A stretch of DNA of 17,500 nucleotides from Salpingoeca rosetta (GCF_000188695.1 NW_004754927.1:1796617-1814116); one strand, 5' to 3'. Positions 8,331-17,452 are shown, counted from the first letter of the stretch. The notes: generated by a model from the sequence alone, not told the origin. Program-made: numbers and translations.

Positions 8331-9971
8331 CAGACACACAGACACACACAGACACAGACACACACAGACACACAGACACACAGACACACACACACACACA
8401 CACATAGACAAACAGGCACACACACTTCCCCTCCCCCTCCGCACACACACACACACACAGACACACACAGACACACACAGACACACAGACGGCGCAAACT
8501 CACTTTCCCTGGGGATCTGTGACCATCCACGGGCCAGAGCCCGTGACAGGGTCCAAGCCCGTCACCTTGCGATACGCAAGCACCCCAGACGAGCCGAGCC
8601 GCAAGCCAATCGCCCACGCGCGCTGGCCGGCCTTGAAGTACATGTACAGGAACTTGCCCGCAGCCACGGAGTTTCCATGCGGGACCATGGTGTCCAGCCG
8701 ATACACGTGTCTTGACATGTGCGCAGCAGTGCAAGGTGAGATTGTGGCTAAGCTGTGAGCGTTGACAATGGGTGGAAAGCAATCATGCAGATATCAAGTG
8801 ACAGAAAGCAAGGGAACGGGGGGGGGGCACGCGAAAGCAGGACGCAACGCAGACAAGCACGGACATTGATGAAAACAAAAACGCATGTACCTGCGAATAA
8901 ACAGAGACAGCGACACGCACACACATACATACACAGATGCACACGCACACACACACATACACAGATGCACACGCACAGACACACATACACAGAGGCACAC
9001 GCACAGACACACATACACAGAGGCACACACACACGCACAGAGGCACACACACACATACACAGCCACACATGCACACACATACCTGTCTTCGTAGGTGATG
9101 TCCTCCACGCGGCGATAAATACCGTTGAGAAAGCTGCAGTAGCCATGCACGCCCTTGATGATGACACAGCCAAGTGCGCCCATGTTGGTGTAGTGGTGTG
9201 TCAGGTCGCCAAGGCTCTGCACCGATGTGACTGTCTTCGTTGTTCCCGTGGGATCATACTCGCCTTCATCGTCACCCTGTGTGCTTGGTGTGACAGTGGG
9301 CAGGAAAGCCCTGCTGCAAGCATAGGAGAAGAACAGGTGTGGGGGCATCCCGATGTGTACGTGCGCGTGTTGATGTGTGCGTGTGTGTTGATGTGTGCGT
9401 GCGTCGATGTATGTCGATGTGTGAAAATGTTGATATGTGAGCAAAACAAAAGGGAGAGTGCGTTGGGTGGAAGGATGTTGAAGAATGGGCCCTTGCGTAC
9501 ACAGTTCACGAGACAGATGTGGGGACAGTAACAATCGTCGTGTGGTGGGTTGGCAAAACAAGAGTTGCCGCCCCCAAAACAACAAACAATCACCACCGCG
9601 TGCAGCATGCAACTCTCAGCGTGACCACCAACAATGCTCATGGTGTTGTGGGACAAAGGTAAAGTGATGGCAATCAATGGCGGACAGCGAGCGAGCGTGA
9701 ATGGAGGCAGGGAGTGCAAGACATGAAATAATGACGAGACACATGAATGCATGCCCAAAACTCACGGTGCAGGAGCAGGTGCCGTGTCCTGTGTCTGGGC
9801 AGCAACACGCGCAGTGGCGCCAGCTGGCGGTCCACCACGGCCACCGCCAGCACTGGCGGTGCTGCGGCTGCTGTTGCTTGTGTGTCTCTGGTCGTCGGCC
9901 GTTTCTATGGGCTCGTACACCTTCTGCCTCCGCTTGGCCACATCTTGGAGTCGAATGTAGTTCTCATCCAT
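7056..9971 (-). CDS. SH2-domain protein with N-terminal unnamed beta-rich domain, five exons
   Basis: Exons, 5' to 3': 9971-9766, 9313-9083, 8710-8504, 8030-7855, 7585-7056 (TAA). Phases agree and give 449 residues. Residues 1-68 are polar, with two Tyr motifs (NYIRL and VYEPIE). Residues ~117-225 form a Gly/aromatic domain ([47 protein letters not shown]) resembling an unnamed module I recall from other protist proteins. Residues ~251-350 are an SH2 domain split by an intron: [14 protein letters not shown] (helix A); YVLRRS with the phosphotyrosine-binding Arg at 279; CILSIL; HHLQI with the betaD His at 301; and MAEVLETL. The tail is Ser/Thr-rich. An SH2 without an attached kinase suggests a phosphotyrosine adaptor. 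ATG 9971 is the first Met in a frame open back to ~10036; upstream exons cannot be excluded. Confidence 0.85.
7655..7853. repeat. CA-rich microsatellite in SH2-gene intron 4
   Basis: Interrupted CA, CATA, CAGA and CACGCAAGTACG units fill the intron that splits the SH2 domain, right up to the donor at 7854. In sense the intron begins GTGTGTGCG. Confidence 0.9.
8049..8150. repeat. (GT)n microsatellite, acceptor side of SH2-gene intron 3
   Basis: Plus-strand GT repeats, hence CA repeats in the sense strand, lie close to the 3' splice site at 8031. This is opposite in polarity to the CA-rich block at 8287-8490 in the same intron. Confidence 0.9.
8287..8490. repeat. (CAGA)n/(CA)n microsatellite, donor side of SH2-gene intron 3
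   Basis: CAGA units (from 8287) and CACAGACA units run to near the donor at 8503. They are GT/CTGT-rich in the sense strand. Confidence 0.9.
8925..9066. repeat. ~25-29 bp CACATACACAGATGCACACG minisatellite in SH2-gene intron 2
   Basis: About five tandem copies of a unit built from ACACATACACAG, then ATGC or AGGC, then ACACGCACAG. They lie between the exons at 9083 and 8710, on the donor side. Confidence 0.8.
9360..9436. repeat. GT-rich repeat in SH2-gene intron 1
   Basis: Degenerate GTGTGTGCGTGTTGAT and TGTATGTCGATG units on the plus strand, CA-rich in the gene's sense. This is an exception to the usual polarity in the window. Confidence 0.6.
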
Positions 9972-10430
9972 CAGCGGCAAGTGAGCAGGTCGATTTGAAT
10001 GGGTCCCTCGAAATGCGCGGGTGGGGAAGCACGGTCACCGTGTGTGTGTGTATGTGTGTGTGTATGTGTGCGTGTATGTGTGTGTGTGTATGTGTGTGTA
10101 TGTGTGTGTGTGTGCATTGAATGGAAACAATCAATCAAATCAATGACAGAGGGAGCATATGGGTGAGGGGGATGAGAAGAGGGTTGACTTAGATAAGGTG
10201 GGTCCGCGAACAATCTTCCGCTGGCGAATGAATGCGTTGCTTGTTTGCAGATTATTGTTGCAAATCATTCACTAATGGCAAACACTTGCCACCGCTGTCC
10301 TCCGCCAACAACAGCTGACAAACAAAGAAGTCGCAGCACAACAAGCAGCACAACAGACAGCAACACAACAGCACGACCGCAACCTTGCCCTCACTCGACC
10401 CCGAACCACGCACGCGGACGATCAGAAACA
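9972..10430. promoter_or_regulatory. Shared upstream region of divergent SH2 and lipid-kinase genes
   Basis: A 459-base head-to-head gap between two start codons, so promoters for both genes are expected here (inference from layout). It contains an interrupted (GT)n/(GTAT)n tract at ~10037-10115. No clear TATA box was seen. An in-frame upstream ATG of the kinase gene at 10275 and an acceptor-like TTTGCAG ending at 10250 leave the kinase 5' end open. Confidence 0.45.
10037..10115. repeat. (GT)n/(GTAT)n microsatellite in divergent promoter region
   Basis: Interrupted GTGTGTAT and GTGTGCGT repeats on the plus strand between the two divergent genes. Confidence 0.9.
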
Positions 10431-11487
10431 ATGCACGTGTTGGTATCGTATGCTGTGACGGGAGCGGTATGTTTGGCATTGGAGCAAGGGCTGCGCGCGC
10501 TGGCTGGGCATCAGGTTGTGTCCAGTGTGACGGCACGTCGTCTGACACACGCGTTGATGGGTCCCGTGTTCATGGGCTGCTGGCCTCTCTTCTCGGCCAC
10601 TCCAACAACACAAGAGGCGCTGCTGGCCGCAAGCGTGCCGCTGCTCGTCACCCTCAAGTTTGCACTCATTGGTTTTGGGATCCTCAATGACGATTTTACC
10701 GTCCGCATGCTATGTCGCCATGGCGATCGCACAGAAATCCTGTATGGGCCAGTGCAGTATGGCATCATCTTCACCACCGCCACCGCGCTGTACTTTCAAT
10801 CCCCACTTGCTGTGGTCTGTCTCATGAACCTCTGTGTGGGCGACGTCATGGCAGCCATCCTAGGTATAATAGAGATAGAGGGAGCGTGCTTGTGTGTGTG
10901 TGTGCTTGTGTGTGAGTGTGTGTGGGTGTGGGTGTGTGTGGGTGTGGGTGTGCTTGTGTGCTTGTGTGTGCGTGTGCTTGTGTGTGCTTGTGTGTCAGTG
11001 TGTGTATGTGTGAGGAAGGGAACCCGAGGAAGCTCTGAACTTGTGGAACCAAGATAAAGACAAGTGTTGACTGCAGTCACGCTGTTTGATGCGGCGTTCA
11101 TGCTTTGGCACCCACACTTCTCTCTTGTGTCTTGGTGGCGTGTGTGGTTTGACTTCATGCTCCTCACGTCATGGACTTCCTTCCCGCATTCGCGTGATGT
11201 TTGCAGGTGCTCGATACGGCAAGACGAGGTGGCCGCTGCCTGTCGGAAATCCAAAGACCATCCTTGGCTCCGTTGCTTTCCTTGTGTCCAGTTTCCCAGC
11301 GTCGTGGCTGATGCTGCACACCATGGGGCTTGTGCTACCGTCAATGCATCCGCTGCCGACGACAGCGCAGCTGGGCGTGGTATCGACAGCCGCTGCTCTT
11401 GTTGAAGCGCTCTCGCCCTCAAAACTCGACAACATCACCGTGTTCCTCTCCACGCTCTTCATCTACCACACCTTCATCACTGCATAG
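10431..11487 (+). CDS. Phytol/farnesol kinase-family integral membrane lipid kinase (VTE5/FOLK-like), two exons
   Basis: Exons 10431-10863 and 11207-11487 (TAG) join in phase 1 and give 237 residues. The family (phytol, farnesol, dolichol kinases and Dgk1) phosphorylates isoprenoid alcohols or diacylglycerol, usually with CTP, in ER or plastid membranes. Visible landmarks: an N-terminal hydrophobic helix; ARRLTH (35-40), matching the family's RKLVH; several hydrophobic helices; CRHGDRTEILYGP (95-107), close to the plant GDRRELLKGPL signature; NLCVGDVMAAILGARYGK (133-150), with the GD motif; NPKTILGSVAF (159-169), a KSWAGS-type motif; and a C-terminal ALVEALSPSKLDNITV, like the family's DNLTVPL ending. 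The HGDRTE..YGP signature favours the phytol/farnesol branch over dolichol kinase. The substrate is unknown. An in-frame ATG at 10275 would add 52 low-complexity residues; ATG 10431 was chosen because it sits just before the first helix. Confidence 0.88.
10887..11010. repeat. (GT)n-rich tract in kinase-gene intron
   Basis: GTGTGTGCTT and GTGTGGGT units start about 25 bases after the donor at 10864. Sense polarity is GT, as for most introns here. Confidence 0.9.
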
Positions 11488-11804
11488 CGCAAGCCTCGTT
11501 CGCACGGTTGCTGCTGACACACTACTTTTGGAATGCTGCTGTCGCACTCCTTCGCACTTGGTCTTGCTTCGTGCAATGCTTGGGAGGGACAACACACACA
11601 CACACACACACACACATATCCATGCACACAGAATTGGGCTGATGCTGGTTTGACTTGCTTTATGGAATCAAAGTGTACATGCTTACACTAGCAAGCAATA
11701 GAGAAGAGTAAACTTCAGGAAGCTAATATCATCGCATGCCATGTAGCAACACCACCCAGTTATAACACACACACGTACACACACACACACACACACAAGT
11801 ACAG

Positions 11805-11805
11805 C

Positions 11806-11881
<76 letters not shown>
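11805..11881. repeat. (CAA)n microsatellite, ~26 copies
   Basis: An uninterrupted CAA run in the convergent intergenic region. It produces artefactual poly-Cys, poly-Leu and poly-Val frames on the minus strand. Confidence 0.95.
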
Positions 11882-11882
<1 letters not shown>

Positions 11883-11996
11883 GCACAGCCTGGGTTCATG
11901 TTGCGAATGACACTGCGATGCGATAGTAGGTAGAGAACAGTAGAGCAAAACACTGTGAACAGGGGCCACCAACACAACAGCCCGTCACACAACTGT

Positions 11997-11998
<2 letters not shown>

Positions 11999-12043
<45 letters not shown>

Positions 12044-12060
12044 CTCTCTCTCTCACACAC
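11999..12060. repeat. (CA)n then (CT)n microsatellite
   Basis: About 20 CA units followed by about seven CT units, just 3' of the PDZ gene stop codon. Confidence 0.9.
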
Positions 12061-12080
12061 AAGACAAACACACGGCTCGG

Positions 12081-15000
12081 TTAGAGCATTGTCTGTGGGC
12101 TGGAGCCATTAGCGTGCTTGCGACTCTTCTTGCGCGCCACAATCAAGTGCACAACGGCCTTGGTCTCTTGCAGATACTGTCATTGGTCAACAACGAGGTG
12201 TGCAAAGGAAGACAATCACAGCGGTGAGAACATGAAGCATGGTCACACACTCGTAAACTCTCACATGTGCGTGTGCGCTTGTGCACGTGTGCGTTACAGC
12301 ACGCTGTGCGCGTAAACGTGGCAAAGAACAAAGCCAGGTTGGAAGCAAGCGTATCAAGGTGCGAGTGAATGATGCAAGCAAATCTCACCGTGATGACATC
12401 GCGCGTGTCCATGTACCGGACGTCCACGCCGTCAACAGCAAGGAGCTGGTCTTCCAACTTGATCTTGTTGGAGCGAGCAGCAGCACCACCGGGACGCACG
12501 GAGACAATGTACGGACCAATGTCGGCACTAACGCAGCAAGAAGAGGTGGCGGTGTTGGTGGAGCCGTGTGAGATGACGGTGGCATTGGAAGATGTGTGCA
12601 GGTGAAAAGAATGGGGATGCATCACAGCGCGACACCCACCTATCCACAGTCACAGCAGACAGGAAAATAGGAGACTTCGTACACACACACTCTCTCATAC
12701 ACACACATACACACACACACACACAGACACACACCCTCTCTCTCATACACACACATACACTCTAACACACAGACACACACACATACACACTCACACACAC
12801 ACACTTACTTGTCAGAGTCGTTGAGGGAGTTGTTGTTGCTACTAGTGCTGCTGTTGCTGCTGTTGGCGTTGTTGCCGCTGCTGTTGCTGTTGGACTGCAC
12901 ACGCGCACAGATTGAGATGCCCAGAGTGTTCTCATGTGCGAGCTGTTTGAAGAAACGCAAACGGCAATGTACAACATTGATGCCAAAGTGTGAGCGTGAA
13001 GACAGTGAAGAAAGTAGAGAGCGTGAGGACAAAACAGAATATCAACAACGGCTCCGAGCAGCACACATCTCGTCAGCGCGCACACCTTTTCCAGGCGGAT
13101 GCACTTGACAGCAAATCCTGGACAAGATTGCTTGCACTCCTGCTCATGCATCACAGCATCAACACGTGAGGGGGCGGAAATGGTTGGACGGAGAACTGTG
13201 AGTCGACAATTTTAGCACATACACACATGCACACTATGCTCTCACAAACGCGCACATGTACACAACAATCACACACACACACAATCACACACACACACAC
13301 ACAATCATACACGTACACACAATCACAAACACATGTTACCGCTCACGCAGCGTGAACACAGGCTGTCACACCTCAAAGAGGGGCTGCATGTCATCTGGGA
13401 GATCTGATTCTGTTTCAAACGACTCATCGGGCTCCTCATCCGTATCCGCTGACGCCTACAGATGGAGTCACGCACGCGGGCAAGGCAGTGTCAGTGGCGC
13501 CATCGTCAAGCACACACGTAATCATCAGCGGCGTGTGCGGGTGGGCATGTGTGTGTACGTATGCGTGCGTGTGCGTGTGCGTGTGTGTTTGGGACTGGCA
13601 CATTGGATACGGACAAGACAGCGCACGCATGTAAGCTCACCTGTGAGTTGAATGACGACGACAGGTCATCCAGCTGAGCCACACGAATCTGCAGCCAACA
13701 CACACACACACACACAGACACACACACACACACAAAAAAACAAAACAAAAACACATACATGTATATGTGGCACAGTGAGAAGAGCGCGCACGTGCGGTTG
13801 TGCAAATGCGTGTGTTTGTTTTTTTCTTTAGTTGTGTATGGGACTTAAATGTTGTCATGTATCAGTCGTCAGAACAGGCAGTGCATCTCGAATCAAACAC
13901 AAACGCACCCCTGGCGATGCTGGTGTGATGTCTGCAGGCTGAAGTGGAACACAGAAGCTGTCATCAGGCAGCTTGCTGTCACCCTCCTCGAAGATCTTGC
14001 TTCGCGCGCTGGTGGCTGGTGTTAGGGAACAAGCAACAACAACGACAGCAAAACAAAATGTAGATGATGTCAGCGCTGTTGAACATGGCAAGAATGTCCC
14101 CAGACATGTACATGCGTAGGTCAACTCACAAGCATCCAAAAATCGAACAATCATCTCGTCTTGCCCGCGCGCGCGAGACACGCGAGAGCAGATAAGCAGC
14201 TACCAAAGGAACGCGCACCAGCACCACCAGCAGCAGCATGATAGGGTTCGCGTGTGCGCTCACCAAATGTGACGCGGCGCTTCGGCGGGGAGGCGAGCGG
14301 TTTCGCCTTCTGGTGTAGGCGCGCGCCAGCTTTTGTTGTGTCGCGCGTGTGGATGGTGTTCACGCTCAGCGATGCAAGTGCACCGACACGCGTGCTGCGC
14401 CCGTTCGCGTGTGCATCAAAGTCGTTGGCGTCCATGGGTGAGTGCGATGTGGAAGTGGCCAGAACCTTCAGCTCATCCCGTGGTGCCTTGTCCAGGCTCA
14501 CGCCTTGGTGCTTCAGTGACAGCACAAACCCAGGCTCCCTAGTGGTTGAATGCGAGGAGTGTTGTGCGCGTGAGTGTCAGTGAGGGCATGAGCTCGTGCA
14601 CAAGTGTAAGTGTATGTGTCAGTGAGTGCGTAAAATTGCGCGCACGTGTGTGTGTGTGTGTCAGCGTGTGCCCGCGTGTGCATGTGCTGCTGGCTGCACT
14701 GCTGCCGGACATGTCAGGGTGCAACAGACCTGCTGAGCTTCAGCCGCGCTCTGTCCATTCTGTACATGTGTTCCTCTGCCTCTGTTTTTGTCATTTCCTC
14801 CGTCGTAATGCCATTAATCTGATGATCGTGTTGCAGTTGGGGGCAAGCAGTAGGGAGTGAGTAAGTTGTTTCACTCGTGCCAATGGAAGTGTACGTGGAC
14901 AAAAAGGGCAATGTTCAATGCTTGCAGAAACACCCACCCACCCACCTACACAGATGCACAGATGCACAGAGCACACACACACACACACACACACACACAA

Positions 15001-16476
15001 TACACACACACACACACAATACACACACACACAGCGGTGATGGACAGCCATGACGCACCTCGAGCACACGGTCACCGGCGCGAATGCTGCCCTCCTTCGC
15101 TGCAAAGCCGTCCTGCGAACGAACACACAAAGGGATGTTGGTGTCGGTGTCAAGGAACGCACTGGTGAGCAGTATATTCGTGACCGCTCAAGTGCATGTG
15201 TATGTACGTGCGTGTTTGTTGCACAACGCACATGTGCACACCAGCCATTACACCATGTGATTTCTACCTTATGAACGCTGTGCACATACAGCCAACGCAC
15301 AGGCGACTTCCGCCCGCCAGCAAGCGTGAGGCCTGCACATCAACAAGGCACGGAGAGGGGAGAGTGCGGTTGATGTGTGGGTGTGTGTTGTGTGAGCAAG
15401 ATGGGCATTGGTGATGAAGATGACGCAAGGGGAACGCGCACGCCAGTGGGTGGGACCAAATGAACAGCAACTCACACACAATACACAGACTCACAGCCAG
15501 ACACACACACACACACACAATACACAGACTCACAGCCAGACTCACTCGAACACACACACACACGCGCGCGCACACACACATACACACACGCACAGAGCAA
15601 GTGTACGCACCGAAGCTGTTGTTGAGTTTCGATAGGGTTAGCTCAATGGTGGTTGCCTGGCCGTTTGATTGTCTGCAGGTGCAACAACAGAAGCAAGTGA
15701 GTGGGCAAAGTGAGCGAGACAGGCCAGTCAGGGGCACACAAGGCAGTTTATATCTGCACCCAGTGCACATACAGCAACAAGAACGCAACAAGCACAAGGG
15801 ACTGTGCAACGTACGAGGCAGGCTGTTGGTTCTTCTGTGAGGCCTTGTTGTGTGATGGCTGCGGCTGTTGCTGCTGTTGGTGTTTGCCATGTTGGTGCTC
15901 GAGCTGCGACTGCACAAGATGCAGACAACGCTCCAGCCGCATGATGTTCTCTTGCTGACTGATGAGCATGGTCTCTAGCTGATCACATCGCTCCTGTGTT
16001 TGCATGCGTGCGCATGCGTGTGATGGTGGTGTGACGGGGGAGTACGGTTTTTGTGTGATACAGTAATGAGTGGATGTCATGTTCATGGTGGTGCTGGTGA
16101 GGGCTACCAGTAAACCTCATCCGTGTGCGCCCGCGCAAAGAAGACCAAACGCGGGCAGGTTGGCAGGCAGGCACACACGCATGTAGGCGGGTAGGCAGAC
16201 ACACACGGACACACACAGACACGTACACATACACACTGTTAAACACGCGTACACACACGTACAAAAACACCTCCACGCACACGCACAAATGATGTCGCCA
16301 TGCTGTAACAGCTGGGTGATGAACTTACAGCGAGCTGATGTCTGTGTTTCGTTTCCAATTGCAGCTTGCTGCGCAGGTTCTGAAGCTCTGAATCGTAGGC
16401 TTGCAGCACTTGCTTGTCTTGGCCAGACAAGGAGAGAAAACTTCCACTGAAGGCGCCGGAGGAGTCCAGCGCGTCC

Positions 16477-16549
<73 letters not shown>

Positions 16550-16698
16550 CATCAGCTGGTGTGGCAACGCATCGTGGCATTCGCAAGCACACACGATGCA
16601 CTGATGTATTGCCCACAGCTCGTGTGCGCCCACTGCACGTTGAACCAAAATCTGTACCTGGGCATGATGTGTGGTTGTCTGAGGAGAGAGGCGTCCAT
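12081..16698 (-). CDS. Coiled-coil, two-PDZ scaffold with PP1-type RVxF motif, sixteen exons
   Basis: Exons, 5' to 3': 16698-16658, 16476-16329, 15993-15815, 15672-15611, 15332-15268, 15112-15059, 14818-14730, 14538-14264, 14159-14130, 14015-13909, 13688-13641, 13455-13372, 13139-13086, 12942-12809, 12527-12389, 12176-12081 (TAA). All phases agree, giving 534 residues. The ATG sits in GCCGCCATGG. Residues 33-98 have Leu/Ile heptads (coiled coil) and run into a Gln-rich linker. PDZ1 (131-214) shows SFGLTLAGG, LYVHSV, GSIRAGDRVLEINGI and ARLKLS. KRRVTF (299-304) fits the PP1 RVxF docking motif. An acidic stretch (367-394) precedes PDZ2 (403-518): LGISI, IGPYIVSVRPGGAA, LEDQLLAVDGV and AVVHLIVARKK, with an Asn/Ser-rich insert at ~428-457. 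An adaptor role at the cell cortex is inferred. The pairing of PDZ, coiled coil and RVxF recalls neurabin/spinophilin, but the order differs and orthology is not claimed. Exon 9 and the donor at 14263 are the least certain. Confidence 0.88.
12680..12805. repeat. CA-rich microsatellite in PDZ2 intron
   Basis: Interrupted CA, CATA and CTCT units between the exons at 12942-12809 and 12527-12389. The block abuts the donor at 12808, so it is a sense GT tract starting GTAAGTGTGTGTG. Confidence 0.9.
13214..13335. repeat. CA-rich repeat with CACAATCA units in PDZ-gene intron
   Basis: CACACACAATCA-type units between the exons at 13455-13372 and 13139-13086, on the donor side. Confidence 0.75.
14972..15031. 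repeat. (CA)n microsatellite inside PDZ1 intron
   Basis: CA runs broken by CACAATACA, donor-proximal in the intron between the exons at 15112-15059 and 14818-14730. Confidence 0.9.
15476..15600. repeat. CA-rich tract with 27-bp direct duplication in PDZ1 intron
   Basis: The unit ACACAATACACAGACTCACAGCCAGAC occurs near 15477 and again near 15515, separated by (CA)n. More CA and CGCG sequence follows up to the donor at 15610. Confidence 0.8.
16170..16290. repeat. CA-rich repeat in coiled-coil intron
   Basis: GGCAGGCAGGCACAC and ACACACGGACACACACAGACACG units between the exons at 16476-16329 and 15993-15815, nearer the donor. Confidence 0.7.
16481..16545. repeat. (CA)n microsatellite abutting a 3' splice site
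   Basis: About 32 CA units lie directly next to the acceptor of PDZ-gene exon 2 (AG at 16478-16477). In sense, (GT)n takes the place of the usual pyrimidine tract. Confidence 0.95.
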
Positions 16699-17380
16699 GG
16701 CGGCGTCGCGTTGTGTTTGGGATTGCGATGCGTGGGTTCACGCGTCACGGTGCGGTGCGTTCAGTGTGACAACGAATAGATACGGTACGTGTGTGTGTGT
16801 GAGCGTAAAGGTGAGGGGTCGGTATTGGAGGTCTGGGTAAAGAAAAGGAAGGACGCGGAGGAGGAGGAAGAGAAGGACGTACACGCGCACACACGAAGGT
16901 GAAGCGGCTGCTGTGTTGTTGTGATGTGCGCTTGTATGAGCGTCAACGCCAGTTCGTTAGTTTCGGTCAGTTTGGGCTGTTTTCGAACGGCACACTGAGT
17001 GTCAGGTCTGGGCGAAACTGAACGTGAAGCCGGGGCTGTGGGGTGCTGGAAAGCAGTAGACATAAGGGGGGAGCAACAGGCAAGTGGAAACGGCCGTTGA
17101 GGTACTCTGTCACCTCTTGGAATGTTGCCGTACCTGCTGGTGCCAGTGGTGCTCTCGGACGATGCACAGCAGAGAGGTGAGGGTCGGTGGTTCTGCCCGG
17201 TGCTGAACGTGGAGTCCGTGCTGTGGTGGAGTCCTTTTTTCCCCGGCAGATTCAAATTTCAATTTTAGATAATCATTTATGATACCGTCTAATTATCTAC
17301 AACGGCCGCGGGCGAGTCATGAGCCCACCGCAGCGGTGCCAGGCAGCGCGCTTGCCTCGCAACATTCCGCACACAAGCAG

Positions 17381-17452
<72 letters not shown>

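Larger units (their letters stand above)
11488..12080. other. Intergenic region between convergent kinase and PDZ genes
   Basis: No coding signal. The region carries short CA arrays (11590-11618 and 11766-11797), a (CAA)n array and a (CA)n/(CT)n array, and must hold both 3' UTRs. AATAGA at 11698 is a possible weak poly(A) signal for the kinase gene; no AATAAA was seen. Confidence 0.55.

Noticed and set aside
7492..8782. Minus-strand ORFs of 330 and 409 residues across SH2-gene introns
   Set aside because: They cross repeat-filled introns. Only short parts match the spliced SH2 reading frame; the rest is repeat translation or wrong frame.
8287..9066. CRISPR-like regular repeats
   Set aside because: The units are contiguous, CA-based and drifting, with no unique spacers; this is eukaryotic satellite DNA.
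12081..16698. Naming the two-PDZ gene as PAR-3, neurabin or spinophilin
   Set aside because: PDZ2 resembles both families in GIFVK..GGAA-type positions, but the number and order of domains differ, so no symbol is justified.
16761..17255. Minus-strand 164-residue ORF and the overlapping 66-residue ORF upstream of the PDZ gene
   Set aside because: No recognised domain and a repeat-rich end. It may be spliced 5' UTR, but the strong-context ATG at 16698 explains the protein start.
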